From Kutzneria viridogrisea (GTDB lineage Bacteria > Actinomycetota > Actinomycetes > Mycobacteriales > Pseudonocardiaceae): a stretch of DNA of 64,000 nt. The notes under the pieces are model-generated. The model saw only the letters and a list, made by a program, of their open reading frames with translations, searched no databases and was not told the DNA's origin. The position numbers and the translations under genes are program-made. The DNA is taken from positions 248,001-312,000 of the forward strand of contig JACJID010000005.1 of NCBI GenBank assembly GCA_014138725.1. The letters are read 5' to 3'. Shown here one piece after another: positions 57,606 to 64,000 of this stretch (positions are counted from its first letter, which is position 1; the number at the start of each line of letters is the position of its first letter).

Positions 57606-58748
57606 ATGTTCAGACGTTGCCTCACCGTCACGGTGACCGCCCTGCTGGTGGCCGGGCTCAGCTCGGCGGCCGCCGGGGCGAGCGCCCCCAGGGTGCGCCT
57701 GCTCGGCGAGCAGATCGTGCCGTTCAACCTGCCGTTCCAGGGCACCACCGTGGGCGGCCTGTCCAGCATCGACCGGGACCCGCGCACCGGCGACTACGTC
57801 TTCATCAGTGACGACCGCTCGGCGATCAACCCGGCCCGCTTCTACCGGGCCCGCATCGACGTGGACGCCCGGGGCGTGCACGCGGTGGACTTCACCGAGA
57901 CGCACCCGTTCCTGCGACCGGACGGCAAGACCTACCCGCCGCTGAAGGACTGCCAGGCCACGCCCTGCTCCCAGGCCGACGCCACGGTGGACCCGGAGGA
58001 GGCCAGGGTCGACCCCTGGACCGGCAACATCACGTGGAGCCAGGAGGGCGACCGGGTCCCGCCGAACCTGCTGCTGGACCCCTCGATCCGGCAGGCGGGC
58101 CGGGACGGCCACTTCGTGAGCCAGCTGCCGCTTCCCGCCAACGAGCACATGAGCGCACAGCAGACCGGCCCGCAGCGCAACCTCACGCTGGAGGGCATCA
58201 CCTACGCGGCGGGCGGCTCGCTGCTGGTCAGCGAGTTGGAGGACCCGCTGATCCAGGACGGGCCGAACCCCACGCCGAGCGCGGGCGCGCTGAGCCGGAT
58301 CACCGTGCAGAGCCGGTTCGGGCACGTACTCGCGCAGTACGCGTACCCGATCGAGCCGCTGTTCGCCACGCCGAAGCCGCCGAACACCACCGACACCAAC
58401 GGGGTGTCCAGCATGGTGGCGGTCGACCCCTGGGACCCGACCCGCTACCTGATGGTCGAGCGGGCCTACGCCACCGGCGTGGGCAACAAGGTGCGGGTGT
58501 ACGAGATCAACACCGCCGGGGCCACGAACATCAAGGACGTGGACTCGATCGCGGGCAGGACGGTCCGGCCGGTGAGCAAGAAGCTGCTGGTGGACCTGGA
58601 CCAGGTGGGCCTGGCCAAGGTGGACAACGTGGAGGGCATCACCTGGGGGCCCAGGCTGCCCAGCGGTGAGCGGACGTTGCTGCTGGTCAGCGACAACAAC
58701 TTCAGCTCGGGCCAGATCACGCAGGTGATCGCGCTGGCGGTCCGCTAG
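57606..58748 (+). CDS. Secreted esterase-like activity of phytase family protein
   Basis: Protein of 380 residues with a signal peptide (MFRRCLTVTVTALLVAGLSS, cleavage near AGA). A beta-propeller-like domain of the phytase-esterase family follows, with GLSSIDRDPRTGDYVFISDD, FYRARIDVD, the ANEHM segment and LEGITYAAGGSLLVSELED. VEGITWGP and LLLVSDNNF lie near the end. Probably an extracellular phosphoesterase; substrate unknown. ATG 57606 gives a proper signal peptide; ATG 57564 would add 14 polar residues. Confidence 0.83.
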   Translation: MFRRCLTVTVTALLVAGLSSAAAGASAPRVRLLGEQIVPFNLPFQGTTVGGLSSIDRDPRTGDYVFISDDRSAINPARFYRARIDVDARGVHAVDFTETHPFLRPDGKTYPPLKDCQATPCSQADATVDPEEARVDPWTGNITWSQEGDRVPPNLLLDPSIRQAGRDGHFVSQLPLPANEHMSAQQTGPQRNLTLEGITYAAGGSLLVSELEDPLIQDGPNPTPSAGALSRITVQSRFGHVLAQYAYPIEPLFATPKPPNTTDTNGVSSMVAVDPWDPTRYLMVERAYATGVGNKVRVYEINTAGATNIKDVDSIAGRTVRPVSKKLLVDLDQVGLAKVDNVEGITWGPRLPSGERTLLLVSDNNFSSGQITQVIALAVR

Positions 58749-58752
58749 CGGG

Positions 58753-58789
58753 GCACGGGTCGACCGGACATGAGCCGGTCGACCCGTGC
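58753..58789 (+). terminator. Terminator of the phytase-like gene
   Basis: A 15-base-pair stem, gcacgggtcgaccgg with its complement, and a 7-base loop lie 4 bases after the stop codon. Confidence 0.75.
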
Positions 58790-58804
58790 GCTACCCTTGC
58801 TGGC

Positions 58805-58843
58805 ATGAGCACGGTCCGCCTGCTCCTTATCCAGCCGCGCTGA
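58805..58843 (+). CDS. Leucine-rich leader peptide of leuS
   Basis: ATG 58805 to TGA 58843 encodes [12 protein letters not shown]. The three adjacent Leu codons are CTG, CTC and CTT; CTT is very rare in this genome. The frame ends 97 bases before leuS and is followed by a hairpin and T-rich stretch. This is the layout of ribosome-mediated attenuation, in which a shortage of charged tRNA-Leu would stall the ribosome here and favour leuS transcription. No strong ribosome binding site is visible. Confidence 0.6.
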   Translation: MSTVRLLLIQPR

Positions 58844-58868
58844 CCTACTGGCGAGAAGGTCGGCGCGG

Positions 58869-58902
58869 CAGCCCCTCATGCCCATCGGGCTGGGGGGTTT
58901 TG
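58869..58902 (+). terminator. Candidate attenuator in the leuS leader
   Basis: The stem cagccc (58869-58874) with gggctg (58887-58892) and loop ctcatgcccatc is followed by a G run and TTTT. The stem is short, so the true structure may use other pairings of the C-rich and G-rich runs. It sits between the leader peptide and leuS. Confidence 0.45.
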
Positions 58903-58940
58903 TGTTGTTCCGGGGCAGGTACGACGAGAGGGTTGTCGCG

Positions 58941-61721
58941 ATGAGCAGCGAGGTCGGCACCGAAGAGGTGCCCGCGCACCGGTACACCGCCGCGCTGGCG
59001 GACGCGGTGGAGAAGCGCTGGCAGGAGTACTGGGAGGACAACGGCACGTTCTACGCGCCGAACCCGGTCGGCAAGCTGAGCGCGGGCGACGGGGTGCCCG
59101 CGGACAAGCTGTTCGTGCAGGACATGTTCCCGTACCCCTCGGGCGCCGGGCTGCACGTGGGCCACCCGCTGGGCTTCATCGGCACCGACGTGTTCGCGCG
59201 CTACCACCGGATGGCCGGCCGCAACGTGCTGCACACCATGGGTTTCGACGCCTTCGGCCTGCCCGCCGAGCAGTACGCGGTGCAGACCGGGCAGCACCCG
59301 CGCAAGACCACCGAGGACAACATCGCCACCTACCTGCGGCAGATCCGCAGGCTGGGGCTGGGCCACGACGAGCGGCGCCGGATCTCCACCATCGACCCGG
59401 ACTACTACCGCTGGACCCAGTGGATCTTCCTGCAGATCTACAACTCCTGGTACGACACCGAGCAGGGCAGGGCCCGGCCGATCGCCGAGCTGGCGGCGAA
59501 GTACGCCGACCTGCCCGCGGACGAGCGGCGCCGCCTGGTCGACTCGCAGCGGCTGGCCTACCTGTCCGAGGCCCCGGTGAACTGGTGCCCCGGCCTGGGC
59601 ACGGTGCTGTCCAACGAGGAGGTCACCTCCGAGGGGCGCAGCGAGCGCGGCAACTTCCCGGTGTTCCGGCGCAACCTGCGCCAGTGGATGATGCGCATCA
59701 CCGCCTACGCCGACCGGCTGGTGGACGACCTGGACCGGCTGGACTGGCCGGAGAAGGTCAAGTCCATGCAGCGCAACTGGATCGGCCGCTCCTACGGCGC
59801 GCGGGTCCGCTTCGACGCCATCGAGGTGTTCACCACCCGGCCCGACACCCTGTTCGGCGCGACCTACCTGGTGCTGGCCCCCGAGCACCCGCTGGTGGAC
59901 GAGCTGGCCACCGCCGAGTGGCCGTCCGATGTGGACAGTCGCTGGACCGGCGGCGCGGCGACCCCGGCGCAGGCCGTGGCGGCGTACCGGAAGGCGGCCT
60001 CGCGCAAGTCCGAGCTGGACCGCCAGGAGAACAAGGAGAAGACCGGGGTCTTCACCGGCTCCTACGCCACCAACCCGGTCAACGGCACGAAGATCCCGGT
60101 GTTCGTGGCCGACTACGTGCTGATGGGCTACGGCACCGGCGCGATCATGGCCGTGCCCGGCCAGGACCAGCGCGACTGGGACTTCGCCGAGGTCTTCGGG
60201 CTGCCGATCATCCGCACGGTGCGGCCCACCGAGGGCTTCGAGGGCAAGGCGTTCACCGGTGAGGGACCCGCGGTCAACAGCGGGTTCCTGGACGGCATGG
60301 ACGTGGTGGAGGCCAAGAAGGCCATCACCGAGTGGCTGACCGAGCAGGGCGCGGGCGAGGGCACCGTGCAGTTCAAGCTGCGTGACTGGCTGTTCTCCCG
60401 GCAGCGCTACTGGGGCGAGCCCTTCCCCGTCGTGTACGACGAGGACGGGGTGGCGCACGCCCTGCCGGAGAGCATGCTGCCCGTCGAGCTGCCCGAGGTG
60501 GACGACTACTCCCCCAGGACCTTCGACCCGGAGGACGCCGACAGCGAGCCCTCCCCGCCGCTGTCCCGCGCCACCGACTGGGTCGAGGTGGAACTGGACC
60601 TGGGTGACGGGCCGAAGACCTACCGGCGTGACGTCAACACCATGCCGAACTGGGCCGGTTCCTGCTGGTACCAGCTGCGCTACGTGGACCCGGACAACGC
60701 CGACCGCTTCGTGGACCCGGTCAACGAGCGCTACTGGCTGGGCCCGCGCACCGAGCAGCACGGGGCGAACGACCCCGGCGGTGTGGACCTGTACATCGGT
60801 GGTGTGGAGCACGCGGTGCTGCACCTGCTGTACTCCCGGTTCTGGCAGAAGGTGCTGTTCGACCTGGGCCACGTCACCGGGGACGAGCCGTACCGCAAGC
60901 TGTTCAACCAGGGCTACGTCCAGGCCTACGCCTACAAGGACGCGCGCGGGGTGTACGTGCCCGCCGAGCGCGTCGAGGAGCGGGACGGCAAGTTCTTCTT
61001 CGAGGGCGAAGAGGTCAGCCGCGAGTACGGCAAGATGGGCAAGAGCCTGAAGAACGTCGTCACCCCGGACGAGATGTGCGAGCGGTACGGGGCCGACACC
61101 TTCCGGCTGTACGAGATGTCCATGGGGCCGATGGACGTGTCCCGGCCCTGGGCCACCAAGGACGTGGTCGGGGCGCAGCGCTTCCTGCAACGGCTGTGGC
61201 GCAACCTGGTCGACGAGGAGACCGGCGAGCTGCGGGTCAGCGAGGACCCGGCCGACGAGGACACGCTGCGGCTGCTGCACAAGACGATCGCGGGCGTGCA
61301 CGAGGACTACTCGGAGATGCGCTACAACACCGCGGGCGCCAAGCTGATCGAGCTGAACAACCACCTGACCAAGTCCGGTGCGGTCACCCCGCGCTCGGTG
61401 GCCGAGCCGCTGGTGCTGATGCTGGCCCCGCTGTGCCCGCACGTGGCCGAGGAGCTGTGGTCCCGGCTGGGCCACGGCGAGTCCCTGGCACACGGCCCGT
61501 TCCCGGTCGCCGAGCAGCGCTACCTGGTCGCGGCCACCGTGGAGTACCCGATCCAGGTCAACGGCAAGGTGCGCGCCCGGGTCGTGGTGCCCGCCGACGC
61601 CGACCAGGAGCAGGTCAAGGCGGCGGCGCTGGCCGAGGAGAAGATCGCCGAGCAGCTGGGCGGCAAGGAGCCGCGCAAGGTCATCGTGGTGCCGGGCCGA
61701 CTGGTCAACATCGTCGCCTGA
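58941..61721 (+). CDS. leuS: Leucyl-tRNA synthetase
   Basis: Class I synthetase of 926 residues charging tRNA-Leu. The HIGH-type motif lies in [15 protein letters not shown] (about 65-77). The CP1 editing domain follows, with [20 protein letters not shown] and [21 protein letters not shown] appears as KMGKS near residue 698, and there is a C-terminal anticodon-binding domain. ATG 58941 has GAGAGGG 8 bases upstream and fits the family; an in-frame ATG at 58878 lies within the attenuator. It is probably controlled by the leader peptide upstream. Confidence 0.97.
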   Translation: MSSEVGTEEVPAHRYTAALADAVEKRWQEYWEDNGTFYAPNPVGKLSAGDGVPADKLFVQDMFPYPSGAGLHVGHPLGFIGTDVFARYHRMAGRNVLHTMGFDAFGLPAEQYAVQTGQHPRKTTEDNIATYLRQIRRLGLGHDERRRISTIDPDYYRWTQWIFLQIYNSWYDTEQGRARPIAELAAKYADLPADERRRLVDSQRLAYLSEAPVNWCPGLGTVLSNEEVTSEGRSERGNFPVFRRNLRQWMMRITAYADRLVDDLDRLDWPEKVKSMQRNWIGRSYGARVRFDAIEVFTTRPDTLFGATYLVLAPEHPLVDELATAEWPSDVDSRWTGGAATPAQAVAAYRKAASRKSELDRQENKEKTGVFTGSYATNPVNGTKIPVFVADYVLMGYGTGAIMAVPGQDQRDWDFAEVFGLPIIRTVRPTEGFEGKAFTGEGPAVNSGFLDGMDVVEAKKAITEWLTEQGAGEGTVQFKLRDWLFSRQRYWGEPFPVVYDEDGVAHALPESMLPVELPEVDDYSPRTFDPEDADSEPSPPLSRATDWVEVELDLGDGPKTYRRDVNTMPNWAGSCWYQLRYVDPDNADRFVDPVNERYWLGPRTEQHGANDPGGVDLYIGGVEHAVLHLLYSRFWQKVLFDLGHVTGDEPYRKLFNQGYVQAYAYKDARGVYVPAERVEERDGKFFFEGEEVSREYGKMGKSLKNVVTPDEMCERYGADTFRLYEMSMGPMDVSRPWATKDVVGAQRFLQRLWRNLVDEETGELRVSEDPADEDTLRLLHKTIAGVHEDYSEMRYNTAGAKLIELNNHLTKSGAVTPRSVAEPLVLMLAPLCPHVAEELWSRLGHGESLAHGPFPVAEQRYLVAATVEYPIQVNGKVRARVVVPADADQEQVKAAALAEEKIAEQLGGKEPRKVIVVPGRLVNIVA

Positions 61722-61756
61722 TCCGTCGTGTCATGGCTGGTGGGTAGTCTGCGCGG

Positions 61757-62428
61757 ATGAAGTGGCAAACGTTCGTCGGCCCGCCCAAGCGGAGGGTTTT
61801 CCACTTCACCAAGGTCGACAACCTACCGGCCATGATCCAGCGTGGTGCGTTGCTCTCGGACTGTGCGTTACGCCAGAGCGGGACCTCCTTCGCTGAGACG
61901 GGCAACCCTGCCATCAAACAGCGGCGTCGTGACACGCCGGTTTCCGTTGAACCGGGCGGCGTGGTGGGTGACTACGTCCCTTTCTACTTCGCCCCGCAGT
62001 CACCGATGCTCTTCGAGGTGGCCCGGAAGGCATTCGCGCGGTTCGGTCGGGTGCAAGACCAGCTCATCTACCTCGTCACCGAGGCAGATATGCTGGCTGC
62101 ACGCGGTGAGGTCGTCGTCACCGACCGGAACGCCGCGAAGATGACCGCTGCTTTCAGCCCCGGTGTTGGGGCTATCGACGACTTGGTCGACTGGTCGCTC
62201 ATGAGCGACCAGTTCTGGCGCAACACCCTTGACGAACTCGATCGCAAAGAACGCCGAATGGCGGAACTGCTGGTACACGGCAGCGTTCCGCTGGAACTGT
62301 TGACCGCCATCGTCGTGCGAACCCGGTTGACCGAGCAGCTTGTGCAGCGTCACATCAGCGGATCGTTGCTGAGCCGGATACCGTTGTGCGTCTTCCCGAA
62401 CTGGTACTTCGACGAGACCGGGTGGTGA
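61757..62428 (+). CDS. darT: DarT-type DNA ADP-ribosyltransferase toxin
   Basis: Toxin of 223 residues that, in characterised members, uses NAD to ADP-ribosylate thymidine (DarT1/DarT2 differ in motif) on single-stranded DNA and so blocks replication. Family features are FHFTKVDNLPAMIQRGALL, the V-P-F-Y-F strand (GDYVPFYFAPQSPMLF), YLVTEADML, and the catalytic Glu in RRMAELLVHGSVPLELL. ATG 61757. The gene is visibly lower in GC3 than its neighbours (frequent GTT, CGT, ACC/ACG mix), suggesting acquisition. The stop overlaps darG as GTGA. Confidence 0.92.
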   Translation: MKWQTFVGPPKRRVFHFTKVDNLPAMIQRGALLSDCALRQSGTSFAETGNPAIKQRRRDTPVSVEPGGVVGDYVPFYFAPQSPMLFEVARKAFARFGRVQDQLIYLVTEADMLAARGEVVVTDRNAAKMTAAFSPGVGAIDDLVDWSLMSDQFWRNTLDELDRKERRMAELLVHGSVPLELLTAIVVRTRLTEQLVQRHISGSLLSRIPLCVFPNWYFDETGW

Positions 62429-63507
62429 GCGTGATCAGATTTGGCGAGGGCAACCTCCTGCGCCAGGACGTCGAGGCGCTTGTCAACCCGGTGAACTGCG
62501 TTGGCGTGCTCGGCAAGGGCTTGGCGCTCCAGTTCAAGCGGGCGTTCCCCGAGATCGTCGGTCCGTACGAGCGGGCATGTGCCGCGGGTGAGGTGACACC
62601 TGGCTCGGTGCATGTCGTGGATCGTGGAGAGGGGCAGCGTCCTCGGTGGATACTCAACGTGCCCACCAAGCGCCACTGGCGTAATCCGAGTCAGTTCGAG
62701 GACGTTGTGTCGGGCGCCTCAGCGCTTGCTGACACGGTGCGTGCTCTGGGGATCCGCTCCGTAGCGGTCCCGCCGCTCGGCTGCGGCAATGGTGGCTTGG
62801 AGTGGGCAGACGTGCGGCCGGCTCTTGTCGCGGCTCTTGGTGATCTTGACGTTGACGTGGTCCTCTTTGCTCCTGCTGGAGCCCCCGCTCCCGCAGACAT
62901 GCCCAACCGCAGTCAGGCACCCGAGCTCACCACTGAGCGGGCTGCGCTTCTGGCGTTGATGGCGGACTTCCTGCGCGGATCGGCACCGTTTCGCATTGCC
63001 GATCGTTCAGATGCGCTGGCCCGCATCGAGATCCAGAAGCTGGTCTACCTCGCGCAAGTGCACGAAGGAAAGTCGCGGTACACCTTCGTGCGGGCCCGGT
63101 ACGGCCCCTACTCCCACGGCTTGGAGCGTGAGCTCAAGGAGTGGGAGGGCCACTACGTGCTCGGATACGGCGACGCCACGGACAAGGTCCTCGAACTGCG
63201 TCCCATCGTGCTCATACCGGAGGCCGTGCAGAAGGCGGACGCGGCTGTCGACGAGGCCACCGCGAGGACGATCAAGGAGGTGCTCCGGCTCGTCGAGGGC
63301 TGGGAGAGCACCTACGAGCTCGAACTGCTCGCGACCACCCTGTTCACCTTCCTCGAAGGATCAGCCGGGAGTTCTGCGGAAGCGCACGCGGTGATCTCCG
63401 GATGGAGCCACATTCCTGCCCAGGTGTTCACGTCGAGGCACGTCGATCTCGCTTGGAACCACCTGCGTCAGGCCGGGTGGCTGGCCGAGTCGGTACCAGC
63501 GGTCTGA
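62425..63507 (+). CDS. darG: DarG-type macrodomain antitoxin
   Basis: Antitoxin of 360 residues. The N-terminal macrodomain (about 1-160) removes ADP-ribose from DNA: IRFGEGNLLRQDVEALVNPV, NCVGVLGKGLALQFKRAFP, PPLGCGNGGL. The C-terminal half (about 170-360) has KLVYLAQVHEGKS and ARYGPYSHGLERELK, similar in pattern to Panacea/DUF4065-type antitoxin domains. In known DarG proteins this half binds and neutralises DarT directly. GTG 62425 overlaps darT. Its stop abuts that of the convergent TetR gene (TGATCA). Confidence 0.92.
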   Translation: MSVIRFGEGNLLRQDVEALVNPVNCVGVLGKGLALQFKRAFPEIVGPYERACAAGEVTPGSVHVVDRGEGQRPRWILNVPTKRHWRNPSQFEDVVSGASALADTVRALGIRSVAVPPLGCGNGGLEWADVRPALVAALGDLDVDVVLFAPAGAPAPADMPNRSQAPELTTERAALLALMADFLRGSAPFRIADRSDALARIEIQKLVYLAQVHEGKSRYTFVRARYGPYSHGLERELKEWEGHYVLGYGDATDKVLELRPIVLIPEAVQKADAAVDEATARTIKEVLRLVEGWESTYELELLATTLFTFLEGSAGSSAEAHAVISGWSHIPAQVFTSRHVDLAWNHLRQAGWLAESVPAV

Positions 63508-64000
63508 TCAGGCCGCCTGGATGGCGCCGGCCAGCTCGGTCAGCATGGACTCGAACAGCGGCTCGGCGTTGGACACCGCGAACGGGAAGCGACCGAAGAC
63601 CTCCAGGGCCACGTGCCCGTACAGGCGCACCCAGAACTGCAACATGAAGTAGACCGTGCCCAGGCTCAGTGCCTGGTCCGGCAGCTCGATGCCCTGCTGG
63701 ACCAGGGTGTGCACCAGCGTGTCCCGGAACCCGCTGAGGTCCGCGCGCAGCTGTTCGGGCACCTCCTCGTCGGACGGGGCGGGCAGCTGGTGGGTGGCCA
63801 GCACCTTGCTCGCCACGCTCAGGAAGATCCGCCCGAACTGGTCCTTGGCCGGCTGCACCAGCTTGCCCGCGCCACCGAACGCGCAGGGTGCGGCCTCGGG
63901 CTCCTGCTCGGCGGGTGAGGCGAACACCAGGGTGAACTCCTGCGGGTGGGCCAGCGCCCAGCGGCGGAAGCCCCGGCAGACCGCGAACACCCCGCCGAGC
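63508..64000 (-). CDS. TetR/AcrR-family regulator, N-terminal part outside the window
   Basis: The frame is open from the right edge to a TGA at 63508. The visible 164 residues form the ligand-binding C-domain of a TetR regulator of the WHG type (RGFRRWALAHPQEFTLVFAS, FMLQFWVRLYGHVALEVFGRF). The DNA-binding helix-turn-helix lies beyond the edge. Target and ligand are unknown. The GTG at 63990 is not taken as the start because homologous sequence continues past it. Confidence 0.85.
   Translation of the reverse strand, partial: LGGVFAVCRGFRRWALAHPQEFTLVFASPAEQEPEAAPCAFGGAGKLVQPAKDQFGRIFLSVASKVLATHQLPAPSDEEVPEQLRADLSGFRDTLVHTLVQQGIELPDQALSLGTVYFMLQFWVRLYGHVALEVFGRFPFAVSNAEPLFESMLTELAGAIQAA

Noticed and set aside
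58805..58940. T-box riboswitch upstream of leuS
   Set aside because: No conserved T-box sequence (AGGGTGGNACCGCG type) or specifier stem is visible; the Leu-codon leader peptide explains the region better.

Overview
The window is high-GC actinobacterial DNA from the order Pseudonocardiales or a close relative. Codon third positions are almost all G or C, and many starts are GTG or TTG. Gene order closely follows the Mycobacterium tuberculosis chromosome on both sides of its origin. It spans the replication origin of a chromosome and about 30 kb on either side. The order assignment rests on gene order and protein family content and was not tested by phylogeny.

Left arm (1-18447). A truncated unknown gene and tRNA-Leu precede the cell-shape and cell-division signalling operon fhaA-fhaB-pstP-rodA-pbpA-pknA-pknB. 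These genes make two transmembrane Ser/Thr kinases, their phosphatase, FHA readers, and a SEDS polymerase with its class B PBP. Next come a trpG/pabA glutaminase, a small membrane protein, a class E sortase, crgA, a PH-domain protein, a rhomboid protease, ppiA, a CwsA-like protein, an acetate-type symporter with its DUF485 partner, and a lipoprotein.

Origin block (18448-34600). On the minus strand, reading towards the left edge, are dnaA, oriC, dnaN, gnd, recF, a DUF721 gene, gyrB, gyrA, a DUF3566 gene, tRNA-Ile, a 39-residue DLW protein and tRNA-Ala. On the plus strand are rpmH, rnpA, yidD, yidC and jag. The dnaA-dnaN gap holds a dense DnaA-box cluster. Between those boxes and dnaA lies an array of six degenerate inverted repeats, each with a TTTCT arm and a GAAA arm 34 or 35 bases apart. 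I regard this array as the least explained structure in the window.

Right arm (34600-58750). A frameshifted ankyrin-repeat gene is followed by rsmG-parA-parB with several parS sites. Next come a divergent Ddl-like ATP-grasp gene, an aminotransferase and a GNAT gene. The conserved block cwlM, trxA, trxB, rsmA, sigM, pseudokinase, murJ, DUF6049, nudix and pcnA follows, interrupted by a GH1-like gene. In M. tuberculosis the MurJ domain and the pseudokinase are one protein; here they are two genes. After pcnA come an MFS transporter, yqgE, an SdpI-like gene and a phytase-like secreted protein.

Right end (58750-64000). leuS is preceded by a 12-residue leader peptide with three consecutive leucine codons, which suggests attenuation. 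A darT-darG DNA ADP-ribosylation toxin-antitoxin pair, visibly lower in GC, sits between leuS and a TetR-type regulator cut by the window edge.

The unifying theme is the coupling of chromosome replication and segregation with peptidoglycan synthesis. PknA/PknB, PstP and FhaA at one end and CwlM, MurJ and the pseudokinase at the other form one known phosphorylation network in mycobacteria, and both halves lie within about 25 kb of oriC here.
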